From JADFWK01 sp035527895 (GTDB taxonomy: Bacteria > Desulfobacterota > DSM-4660 > Desulfatiglandales > B25-G16): 64,000 nt of DNA. This document shows positions 15,735 to 22,266 of this stretch, one piece after another (position 1 is the first letter of the stretch; every line of letters begins with the position of its first letter). The stretch covers positions 3,854-67,853 of the forward strand of contig DATKZQ010000017.1 of the NCBI GenBank assembly GCA_035527895.1. Direction: 5' to 3'. The translations under genes and the position numbers were made by a program. Under the pieces are notes generated by a model that did no database searches, was not told the DNA's origin, and saw nothing but the letters and a program-made list of their open reading frames with translations.

Positions 15735-16403
15735 CACAAACTGATACACTGGCTCATTGCTTGCGGCCTTGTCTTGCCATTTCGCTTCAAGAATATAGTG
15801 CTCCCCATCGTATTTTACGGCACCGTCGATCTGCTCGCCGTTTACCCGAAAGGCATCGGTGACTTCCAAACCGGACAGCTTCGCGAGGTTAGCAAGAATG
15901 GATTCAAGCGAATATCCACGTCTTTGAGGTGCGGTCTTCCCGGCGTGCAAGTCGAGGAACTCTTTTAACAGCTCCCCAGTTGAGATGTCGGGTTGACGCA
16001 GCACAACCTCAGCAGCATTTCTTTTCTCACGCTCGGCCTTGATCTTCCCGTCTCTTATCTCCTGCAGCTGTCTCAAGTGGTCAAGGCAGGTCTGTGCCTT
16101 TCCCCGGTCCAGCTTTCGGAGCTTGTCAAAGTAATACGGGTCAAAATGCGACCAATTCAGCAAAGACTGAAGCATGGCCCGAAATTGGCCCAACCCGCCT
16201 GTAGCCTTTGAGGATAGATGAACGAACATGAGGTCCACCATCCTGGACCGGCTGAGGTTTTCCTCCTTGAACTGAACTATGACCTTGAGGTCGTCTTTGG
16301 TGCAGTCATGGTCTGCAAAGAAGTCATAGATGACTTGCTTTGGCCACATTACTGCCAAAATGCAGTCCTTCATGCATCCCTTGATGTCAGCTGGAAACTT
16401 CAT
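15711..16403 (-). CDS. Mrr-like restriction endonuclease, C-terminally truncated by the IS (integron cassette)
   Basis: The N-terminal 135 residues are helical and of unknown role (LAVMWPKQVIYDFFADHDC, then FKEENLSRSRMVDLMFVHLS). From about 160 a nuclease domain starts: LAKLSGLEVTDAFRVNGEQ, then IDGAVKYDGEHYILEAKWQDKAASNEPVYQF. Asp of IDGA and E-x-K of LEAK match the PD-(D/E)xK core of Mrr-type enzymes. Homology stops at GTVKFFV, encoded by the IS end (15711-15734), so the last part of the fold is missing and the enzyme is probably dead. It begins 25 bases after an attC (16428-16488), as cassette genes do. Intact relatives act on foreign DNA or serve as type IV-like nucleases. Confidence 0.75.
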   Translation of the reverse strand: MKFPADIKGCMKDCILAVMWPKQVIYDFFADHDCTKDDLKVIVQFKEENLSRSRMVDLMFVHLSSKATGGLGQFRAMLQSLLNWSHFDPYYFDKLRKLDRGKAQTCLDHLRQLQEIRDGKIKAEREKRNAAEVVLRQPDISTGELLKEFLDLHAGKTAPQRRGYSLESILANLAKLSGLEVTDAFRVNGEQIDGAVKYDGEHYILEAKWQDKAASNEPVYQFVGTVKFFV

Positions 16404-16427
16404 CTGATCTCAACCATTTTTCTTGCC

Positions 16428-16488
16428 TGCCAACGCCGCTCTTCAGCGGGCGCGGCTTTTTGCGATCCGCTGAAAAAGCATGTTAGCA
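16428..16488 (-). other. attC recombination site (between the membrane-protein and Mrr-like cassettes)
   Basis: The core halves TGCCAAC (16428-16434) and GTTAGCA (16482-16488) bound an imperfect palindrome containing CAGCGG..CCGCTG around GCGCGGCTTTTTGCG. This last motif recurs in the attC at 17130-17189. It lies 5 bases after one stop codon and 25 bases before the next start. Confidence 0.75.
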
Positions 16489-16492
16489 GATT

Positions 16493-17110
16493 CTATGTTT
16501 TTCCCTTTGCCAGTTTAGTACGCAATTTTTCATGTTGGCATTTAAGATCCTCATATAATGGATATAAGGACTGCTCTGAATGATCTAAGGCTCTAATTAT
16601 CTCTCCTGGCAAGGACCCTGCGAGAAACCGATCCCATATATTTACGAACTCAATTAACGCTGGATAATGCTTTGCTGTGGAGGGTTCGGCAAGATGAATA
16701 TTTTTTCTAAATATTTCTATCATCTTATGATATGCGGGGATCGTTTCAGTTTCGAGATATTCGTTATCGTAATCAATGATTTTATCAAACTTTTCACCCT
16801 TTTGTTGAGTTAGCTTTTGGAGTTCTGTGGGATTACCTTCATACCTCTCACACATCTCATGCCAGACTTTTCCAGCGGTACTACCTATTTTTACACGTAC
16901 TTTTCCAATTGTTTCGATTTCTTTTCTCAAAGAAAGAAGTGGGGAATAAAAATCAGTGAGCTGTTCGGATAGGAATTTATGACGACGCCCGATTTTCTCT
17001 CTTCTGGAAGTCAGTAAGGCACCGACAGCAACACCGCAAAGCCCCGCAATGGCAGGGACTGTAATGGAGATGCCCCACTGCAATAAACTCACGGAATTAG
17101 GTTCAGCCAT
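16493..17110 (-). CDS. Cassette-encoded membrane-anchored protein of unknown function
   Basis: 205 residues. One N-terminal membrane helix (about 9-32, WGISITVPAIAGLCGVAVGALL) is followed by SRREKIGRRHKFLSEQLTDFY and a long helical cytosolic region. FYSPLLSLRKEIE, NEYLETETIPAYHKMIEIF and HYPALIEFVNIWDRFL are recognisable blocks. I recall this architecture among hypothetical proteins of mobile DNA, but no function is known. It sits exactly between two attC sites (stop 5 bases from one, start 20 bases from the other), so it is one integron cassette. No enzyme motif is seen. Confidence 0.75.
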   Translation of the reverse strand: MAEPNSVSLLQWGISITVPAIAGLCGVAVGALLTSRREKIGRRHKFLSEQLTDFYSPLLSLRKEIETIGKVRVKIGSTAGKVWHEMCERYEGNPTELQKLTQQKGEKFDKIIDYDNEYLETETIPAYHKMIEIFRKNIHLAEPSTAKHYPALIEFVNIWDRFLAGSLPGEIIRALDHSEQSLYPLYEDLKCQHEKLRTKLAKGKT

Positions 17111-17129
17111 AGGGCTTTTCTCCCGCTTA

Positions 17130-17189
17130 TGCTAACGTTGCTAATCAGCCGCGCGGCTTTTTGCGTCGGCTGCATTAGCCTTGTTAGGC
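17130..17189 (-). other. attC recombination site (between the SEC-C and membrane-protein cassettes)
   Basis: The best attC in the window. Read on the minus strand it starts GCCTAAC (17189-17183), ends GTTAGCA (17136-17130), and contains a long stem: GCTAATGCAGCCGACGC, then AAAAAGCCGC, then GCGGCTGATTAGC. Length 60 bases. Confidence 0.88.
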
Positions 17190-17230
17190 GATTCAAATTA
17201 AAAGGGCATCTAAGATTTCAATCCTCTAAT

Positions 17231-18379
17231 CTAATCAAATACCCAATTAACAAGTCTATCCTTATTTACTGTGAATACACCGCCTTCATAATATAGTGTC
17301 TTTGCATAATTTCTGATAAGTTCTTGTTGTTTCAGGGTAAGATTTAACCACCATTTTTCTGCAAAGTAAGTGTTCTCACAATTTACAAAACAGTACTGAA
17401 CAAAGATATCACCTTTCTCTTCATTTGGTAATTTATCGAAACTATCTACCACATTACTTGGGTCTTGTTCGTCTTTTAACCATACAAAAATAATTGCTCC
17501 TCCATCTTCTGTATTCATAACCGAATGCGAAAGCATTTCTGCATCCATATTTAGATCCCACATATCGAGAAGCTTATTTCCAGCAAAATCGAATTCACAT
17601 TGAAAAACGCTTGAACTTACAACATCTATATCTCCTTGAAAGAAAAAACATTTGCTTTCAAATGTATCAATTTTTCTTTGAATAATGGCCGATTCGAATT
17701 TTTCCCTCAAACTATCGTTTTCTTCCAAAGATTTTTTTTGGCCCTCGATACTTTTAGTTATAGAAAGCTGCACATTTATTTGGCGATCAAGATCAAAACC
17801 TCTATCAATGACGGTGCGTTGAAATTCTAGAGATTCGATAAGCGCCTGTTTTCTATATAATTCATTACAGACATTTCGAAACGCATGTAAAACACAATGC
17901 CAATGTTCTCCTGAAAATTCTCCTTTTTCTATTGGGGCGAACAAGCTAGTGTCGTGTCCTGAACAATAACCTGGAAAAATTGAAGCCTTCCTCCAACCAA
18001 TCCTTGATGCCTTTACTTCGCCATTATTTGGATCGGGCTCAAAATTCATTAAATGGCCAGTATCATCTATTAGTTGTTTTAAGGGTCCTTTCCGCTGAAT
18101 TGTGTGTGAATCTATTACCTTTCCGCTACAAGAGCTTGTTGAAGCTAATGGATGCATGCAGCCACGCTTACGCCAAAAAACTTTTCGTTGGAGATTTTGA
18201 AGTTGACCTAGCGTATAGGGTTTTTCTTGTTCCCTTAATCTATGGCATTTTTTATATTTTCTTCCAGAACCACACCAACAAGGTTCGTAATGCTTTCTAT
18301 CTCTAAGAGCATTTGCGACGAATGGATGATTATCTTCAACTTCTCTTACTTTAAATGGATGTGGTGGTAGTTTTATCAT
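17231..18379 (-). CDS. SEC-C motif protein with a possible HNH-like Cys/His region (integron cassette)
   Basis: 382 residues. Near residue 32 is a SEC-C zinc motif, PCWCGSGRKYKKCH (CxCGSG..YK.CH). From about 74 comes CMHPLASTSSCSGKVIDSHT, then IQRKGPLKQL, a Cys-Cys-SH pattern resembling a degenerate HNH nuclease. FPGYCSGHDTSLFAPIEKGEF near 137 adds Cys/His. The C-terminal half (about 200-382) is acidic and helical with no known domain. SEC-C is often fused to effector or nucleic-acid domains in defence-type accessory genes; here that is inference. It is a single cassette bounded by attC sites (start 77 bases from one, stop 42 from the other). Low G+C compared with neighbours suggests foreign origin. 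Confidence 0.72.
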   Translation of the reverse strand: MIKLPPHPFKVREVEDNHPFVANALRDRKHYEPCWCGSGRKYKKCHRLREQEKPYTLGQLQNLQRKVFWRKRGCMHPLASTSSCSGKVIDSHTIQRKGPLKQLIDDTGHLMNFEPDPNNGEVKASRIGWRKASIFPGYCSGHDTSLFAPIEKGEFSGEHWHCVLHAFRNVCNELYRKQALIESLEFQRTVIDRGFDLDRQINVQLSITKSIEGQKKSLEENDSLREKFESAIIQRKIDTFESKCFFFQGDIDVVSSSVFQCEFDFAGNKLLDMWDLNMDAEMLSHSVMNTEDGGAIIFVWLKDEQDPSNVVDSFDKLPNEEKGDIFVQYCFVNCENTYFAEKWWLNLTLKQQELIRNYAKTLYYEGGVFTVNKDRLVNWVFD

Positions 18380-18455
18380 TCTTCCTAAATTTAGAGTGCT
18401 ATTTTTTCCTACGTTATCGGCTCAAGGAACCCCTATATAGCAATCTAATCATTAC

Positions 18456-18526
18456 GCCTAACGTAATTTTCACCTGCTGGTGTGAAGCGAAGCGAAACAC
18501 CAGTCTGGTGGAAAAACTGGTTGGGC
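18456..18526 (-). other. attC recombination site (between the TIR and SEC-C cassettes)
   Basis: Minus-strand reading: GCCCAAC (18526-18520), an arm CAGTTTTTCCACCAGACTGG, then TGTTTCGCTTCGCTTCACA, the returning arm CCAGCAGGTGAAAATTAC, and GTTAGGC (18462-18456). Length 71 bases with the two core sites in correct orientation for a minus-strand array. Confidence 0.85.
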
Positions 18527-18568
18527 GTCATTGCCCCATAGTACGTTGTTCTCTGCAGAGCTGTAACA

Positions 18569-19309
18569 CTATAGATCTACAATCCCATTACGAAAGATGT
18601 ATTCGCGCCCCTCATCGGTAAGCTGCACAATCGCATGGCTTCGAAAGACAAGCCCCTGGTCGCTAGCTTCGGCAAAATATCTTTCGAAAGACAACCTGTG
18701 AAGACTGGAGTTTTTGACTGCTGTGTCAAAGAATATCGTACCTTTTCGAGATTGATTGGCTGTAGCAGCAATTGCCTCCATAACTGATCGAATACCATCA
18801 CTGGTGCGGTCTGGTCGAGAACTCTGCATAGGCGCGAACGGCGCCGTGCCAATCGGTGGCTTCTCGTAGAGAGGCGCGTTCAGTAGGGTCCTAAGAAGAT
18901 CGTCAAAACTGTATTCAATCTCATCGTCATTTGAGAAGTTTATGTAGAGCTTCGATTGCATAAAAGTTGGGAGCTTATTAGCTCCCTTTTGTCGAATTAT
19001 GGGAATTACCTTATTGTTGTTGATCCTTGATAGCAGTGAGGAAGTCATTATCATCTTTTCGTATCCTACACCGCCTGCTCCGGCGTTCGCTTTTTCAACA
19101 TACACTTCGGTACATATCATTAGCACGAAGTCACAAGAAGATAGTTGTGTCTCCATAAAGTGTGGTAGGTCATCACCAGGGCGCAAATCCCACTGATCCA
19201 ATACTGCATCAACACCTCGGTTACGAAGGGTTGTCGCGAAATCAAGAACCCATGCTTTGTGCTCCGCAGAATCGTGGGAGTATGAAATGAAAACGACTGG
19301 TGGATTCAT
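18569..19309 (-). CDS. TIR/SEFIR-domain protein (integron cassette)
   Basis: 246 residues. The N-terminal domain (1-150) starts PPVVFISYSHDSAEHKAWV and continues with GVDAVLDQWDLRPGDDLPHF and CDFVLMICTEVYVEKAN, the TIR/SEFIR box 1 and box 2 pattern. Glu84 in GVGYEKMIM sits where TIR NADases carry the catalytic Glu. The C-terminal 80 residues (about 165-246) look like a small helical or winged domain ending TDEGREYIFRNG. Prokaryotic TIR proteins are often NAD-degrading effectors of phage defence. A solitary TIR gene as an integron cassette could be such an effector or a protein-interaction module; activity is inferred. It lies neatly between attC sites. Confidence 0.85.
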   Translation of the reverse strand: MNPPVVFISYSHDSAEHKAWVLDFATTLRNRGVDAVLDQWDLRPGDDLPHFMETQLSSCDFVLMICTEVYVEKANAGAGGVGYEKMIMTSSLLSRINNNKVIPIIRQKGANKLPTFMQSKLYINFSNDDEIEYSFDDLLRTLLNAPLYEKPPIGTAPFAPMQSSRPDRTSDGIRSVMEAIAATANQSRKGTIFFDTAVKNSSLHRLSFERYFAEASDQGLVFRSHAIVQLTDEGREYIFRNGIVDL

Positions 19310-19355
19310 ATCGAAGCTCCTAAGCTATTTCTTGTGGAAATCACTGTAATATGTC

Positions 19356-19411
19356 GCCCAACATGAAGTTCATCGGGAGCGTAAGCGATCCGGTGAAACG
19401 ATTTGTTGGGC
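19356..19411 (-). other. attC recombination site (between the HNH-like and TIR cassettes)
   Basis: Minus-strand reading: GCCCAAC (19411-19405), AAATCGTTTCACCGGATCGC, TTACGCTCCCGATGAACTTCA, then T and GTTGGGC (19362-19356). The central arms pair imperfectly (CGGATCGC with GCTCCCGATG). It is 30 bases after the upstream cassette's stop and 47 before the TIR start. Confidence 0.85.
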
Positions 19412-19440
19412 GGTCCTTTGCCCATTTTCTTTACTCAGTA

Positions 19441-20064
19441 TCAGGGCTGTCCCCCTTCATTTCTGTTTTGCCAGTGAATCGGAATGTTAGGGTGCTCACC
19501 CACGAAATCCGGGTTTATGATGCAAATAGAGTCCGGCGATTGGGTCCGGTCTTTCAAGGTCGTTGGCACTCGCATATAGGCAATCGCATTCTCCAACCGG
19601 AGTTCTCGCTCTCTGACAGCAACCCGATTTGGAAGATCAAGCATCCAGCCATACTGGCTATACAGCATGCCCTCTATGTGAATGGTACTCTGGTCTTGAA
19701 AAGCAATTCTTACTACATGGTTCCGGGCCTCTTGGTTTACGCATGTAGATTTAAGTCGCGGAAGCACATCACTGCGTCCGAGCGAAAACCTCATTGCTAA
19801 GGCCTCTCCGTGCCATGGCAGGCCAAGTGCAAAAGTCCGAATTGCATCAATTATGGTCTGCGAAAATATTTGTTTAATAATTGAATATCCCACGCCCTGA
19901 TTTTTCAGAAGATAGGCCAGAGCGCCAATTGATATTTTTGCCAAGCCTCTGCAATATGTTTCCTGCTCGTGGGGTCTTAACCCGACCGGAAATGCGATTG
20001 CATATACACTTTCGGGAGGTATTTGTCTATTTGTCTCTGTCGTAGATATATCGAAAAGCTGCAT
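19441..20064 (-). CDS. 3' part of a frameshifted HNH-like cassette gene
   Basis: 207 residues in a frame that overlaps the HNH-like N-terminal ORF by 38 bases. It opens FDISTTETNRQIPPESVYAI and continues with PVGLRPHEQETYCRGLAKI. This reads as the natural continuation of VDAAFRYIYD in the other frame. Later blocks are ALGLPWHGEALAMRFSL and PDSICIINPDF. No domain is recognised for this half. Both ORFs lie in one cassette of about 950 bases, with room for a single protein of about 310 residues, so a one-base shift near 20040 probably split the gene. Programmed frameshifting or two overlapping genes are less likely alternatives. Confidence 0.6.
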   Translation of the reverse strand: MQLFDISTTETNRQIPPESVYAIAFPVGLRPHEQETYCRGLAKISIGALAYLLKNQGVGYSIIKQIFSQTIIDAIRTFALGLPWHGEALAMRFSLGRSDVLPRLKSTCVNQEARNHVVRIAFQDQSTIHIEGMLYSQYGWMLDLPNRVAVRERELRLENAIAYMRVPTTLKDRTQSPDSICIINPDFVGEHPNIPIHWQNRNEGGQP

Positions 20065-20350
20065 CTACCCGTGGTTCTAAGCCTTCAAAATAGGAAAATT
20101 GAAACGGTCTAAGAGCACCATCAGCCAATAGGGCTTCTCCCGATCGTTTCAATGCTCTGGTGTTCTCGAACCTTACCAAGTACAGCATATCCCTCACTTC
20201 ATTATCGAAGACTGAATTCGATCGGGTATTACTCGCCTCGCATACCGGCAGCCATTGATTTTCAGGGCCGTCAATAGACCTAGGTATGAAATGCTCTTGC
20301 GTCAACGAATCGTCATGATCTTCATTGCAAAGGAAACAGTAATAGCTCAT
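20027..20350 (-). CDS. N-terminal part of an HNH-like nuclease, first integron cassette, frameshifted
   Basis: 107 residues. The N-terminus reads YYCFLCNEDHDDSLTQEHFI, then PRSIDG and NQWLPVCEASNTRSN. The C-x2-C, EH.IP.S.GG-like loop and C...N are the layout of HNH/HNHc zinc-finger nucleases (compare EHIIP.ALGG...C..CN). The second zinc pair is incomplete (CEASN). The ATG at 20350 lies 13 bases inside the attI core, so this is the attI-proximal, latest-acquired cassette. The frame ends at 20027, and its likely remainder continues in another frame (19441-20064). Confidence 0.6.
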   Translation of the reverse strand: MSYYCFLCNEDHDDSLTQEHFIPRSIDGPENQWLPVCEASNTRSNSVFDNEVRDMLYLVRFENTRALKRSGEALLADGALRPFQFSYFEGLEPRVDAAFRYIYDRDK

Positions 20351-20362
20351 TTGTTTCTGTTC

Positions 20363-20434
20363 GCCCAACCATTGATTCTTAGGCGAATTTGCCTGGTATT
20401 GGGCTATTGGGGCATAAGACAGGCAAATTTGCCT
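20363..20434 (-). other. Integron attI region with paired palindromes
   Basis: The core GCCCAAC at 20363-20369 (GTTGGGC on the cassette strand) marks the junction with the first cassette. Toward intI are two 14-bp palindromes 40 bases apart: AGGCGAATTTGCCT (20381-20394, imperfect) and AGGCAAATTTGCCT (20421-20434, perfect). They sit where accessory integrase-binding repeats of attI would be. A TTGACA at 20436-20441 could be the -35 of the intI promoter. Confidence 0.65.
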
Positions 20435-20495
20435 GTTGACAATATTCAATATTTTGCCTCCCATCTGGCGGAGCTCTACAGAAACGGAGGGAGCC

Positions 20496-20714
20496 ATGGC
20501 ACGCAGACTCCTCGATGAAATGCACGAGATGATGAGGCGTCGCCACTATTCGATACGTACCGAGCAGAGCTACTGTGCGTGGGTAAAGCGCTATGTGCAC
20601 TTTCATAAGATGCGGAGCAGGGCGGGCCTTCGGAACGGCGAACAAAAGATCGAAGCGTTCCTCACTCATCTTGCCATAGACCTCCGTTTGACTCCTGGAA
20701 AATGTTGTCTCTAG
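20496..20714 (+). pseudogene. intI: Integron integrase IntI, N-terminal fragment
   Basis: 72 residues beginning ARRLLDEMHEMMRRRHYSIR, then TEQSYCAWVKRYVHFHKM and KIEAFLTHLAID. This is the SAM-like N-terminal DNA-binding domain of IntI tyrosine recombinases (R.RHYS.RTE..Y..WI..F..FH, EAFLTHLA). It breaks off after HLAID into unrelated codons and a TAG at 20712. The catalytic domain (R-H-R-Y) and the IntI-specific insertion are absent, so it cannot recombine attC sites. GGAGGG precedes the ATG. It is transcribed away from the cassettes, as in all integrons. The broken 3' end may reflect a deletion joining it to the signalling region. Confidence 0.85.
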
Positions 20715-21093
20715 TTTTTGAAAGGCCTAACTAATTACCGATGGATCAGCGGTGGTTCAGAGTGGGCAATCAGCTGAGCAGGAGAGCGTAAGTGGTGCTT
20801 TGAGCTCTGCGTGAGCAAGAGAAGTAGAATCGCGGTTTCACTTGAAAAGTGGCGCCACTAGATCAGATTAGCTAAGAATGATGTCTCTTTTACCATATCT
20901 TATCAGTATCGGCAAGAGGGAATGGGCTTGTATGAATAACGACCTCAAGTTTTAGTAGGATCTGCCGATAGAAGAAATTGGAATAACGGGGATATCGGAT
21001 TCCAAAGGCAACTAACTGCGATAGTTGTGCGTAGTTGTCAAACTCAGAGAACAATAGCTCGGGGAGCTTGAATTGGGAGTATATGAGGAAATG
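20715..21093. other. Intergenic region after the intI break
   Basis: About 380 bases with no supported gene. No remainder of intI is seen in any frame. Stretches such as CGGTTTCACTTGAAAAGTGGCG suggest small hairpins. Leader of the HTH gene. Confidence 0.4.
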
Positions 21094-21291
21094 ATGGGGA
21101 CTGATAAAGAAGTAATGAATGCCGACGAGGTTTCCAGTTGGCTTCGTATCCCCAAATCAACCCTCTATAAGCTGTGTTGCGAGGGCCAAATCCCCTGTGC
21201 CAAGATCGGGAAACACTGGAGGTTTGACAGGGCAATGGTCAAATCATGGTTTCAAAAGAGAGTTCGAGAAACAATAGCACAGAATTACTGA
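21094..21291 (+). CDS. Excisionase/MerR-type helix-turn-helix DNA-binding protein
   Basis: 65 residues. The pattern VMNADEVSSWLRIPKSTLYK, then LCCEGQIPCAKIGKHWRFDR, is the HTH_17 (excisionase-like) domain: a two-helix HTH followed by a wing with the IP..KIG..WRF motif. It ends AMVKSWFQKR. The start is uncertain: ATG at 21094 with GAGG five bases upstream is chosen; ATG 21091 and TTG 21073 (behind GGGGAG) are alternatives. It lies just before the RsbW-like gene on the same strand, so it may regulate the signalling operon. It could also be a leftover of mobile DNA beside the integron. Confidence 0.75.
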   Translation: MGTDKEVMNADEVSSWLRIPKSTLYKLCCEGQIPCAKIGKHWRFDRAMVKSWFQKRVRETIAQNY

Positions 21292-21383
21292 AATAAGCGG
21301 ATGGGAACGGTTTCATGAACACAGGACACGTGAGGATTTCCGTGTAACTATTTGAAAACTTAACCGCAGGAGAACAACGATCA

Positions 21384-21869
21384 ATGGAAAGATCTCTGAA
21401 GGTAATACTTGAACCCACATGGGATGAAATAGAAAAGGCCAGGAACAGAAGCAGCGATTTCCTGAATGCCCATGGGTTATCAAATGATGCTGTGCACGCG
21501 CTTACGATGGTGGTGAGTGAACTGATCGAGAACAGTGTCAAATATGGCAAGTTCGCAGCACCGGAAAGTAAGGTAGTCGTAACGATCGATATTGAAGAAA
21601 GCATGATCTCTGTTGAAGTAGTCAACCCCGTCGATGAAACAGCATACAAGCATTTGAAGAACCTGGATAAGACAATTCAATGGATCAGGGGACATCAAGA
21701 CCCCTTTGAGGCCTATATAGAAAGACTGAGGGAGGTCTCTAGAAGACCACTGGATGATAAGGAAAGCGGCCTGGGCCTTGTCAGAATATCATATGAGGGA
21801 AGAGCTATCCTCGATTTTTTTCTTGGTGAAAATGACCTGTTAAGCGTGTCGGCTGTTTCACCCTATTAG
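21384..21869 (+). CDS. RsbW-like anti-sigma/anti-anti-sigma pathway ATPase (HATPase_c_2)
   Basis: 161 residues of a GHKL ATPase fold. The N box is TMVVSELIENSVKYG (about residues 41-55, with Glu46 and Asn50 as catalytic/Mg positions), and the G box region is ESGLGLVRISYEGRAI near 132. It lacks the histidine-kinase dimerisation domain, as in RsbW/SpoIIAB Ser/Thr kinases. These phosphorylate a STAS protein, and a PP2C phosphatase reverses it. Both partners seem to be encoded here (STAS-like at 21883, PP2C at 23873), so a partner-switching circuit is likely. The gap to the next gene is 13 bases. Confidence 0.8.
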   Translation: MERSLKVILEPTWDEIEKARNRSSDFLNAHGLSNDAVHALTMVVSELIENSVKYGKFAAPESKVVVTIDIEESMISVEVVNPVDETAYKHLKNLDKTIQWIRGHQDPFEAYIERLREVSRRPLDDKESGLGLVRISYEGRAILDFFLGENDLLSVSAVSPY

Positions 21870-21882
21870 AAAGGCTAAAGAG

Positions 21883-22260
21883 ATGACTGTGCGAGAGAAA
21901 GAGACATTTGTTAGCAATCTGCTGAAATTAGAACTCGAGGAAAAGAAAGACTCTATCAATATCAGCTGGTCTGGAAAGAGCATAGATCGTGAGCCAGGGA
22001 AATTTATCACCCCAATTCTCGTCAACGCTATCAGGAGAAGCAGCGGGCTTAATAAAAAGATCATATTGGACTTTCGGGAGCTGGCTTATATGAATTCATC
22101 ATCTATCACACCAGTCATAAAGATCCTTGAAAGGGCCAAAAGAGGGAGAACTCAAATCAGGGTTGTCTATAGAAAATCTCTGAAATGGCAAGATCTCTCC
22201 TTTTCTGCCTTAGAGATATTTAAAACCAAAGACCGCAGAGTGGAAATCAAGGGATTGTAA
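21883..22260 (+). CDS. STAS-like (slr1659-type) signalling protein
   Basis: 125 residues. The central block KKIILDFRELAYMNSSSITP, then VIKILERAKR, matches the slr1659-type STAS-like family: a beta strand, a loop with NSS holding the potential phospho-acceptor serine, then a helix. The C-terminal KSLKWQDLSFSALEIFKTK resembles the same family. It would be the substrate of the RsbW-like kinase and of the SpoIIE-type phosphatase in this operon. The downstream target is unknown. Six bases separate it from the next gene, so it is co-transcribed. Confidence 0.75.
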   Translation: MTVREKETFVSNLLKLELEEKKDSINISWSGKSIDREPGKFITPILVNAIRRSSGLNKKIILDFRELAYMNSSSITPVIKILERAKRGRTQIRVVYRKSLKWQDLSFSALEIFKTKDRRVEIKGL

Positions 22261-22266
22261 TACAGC

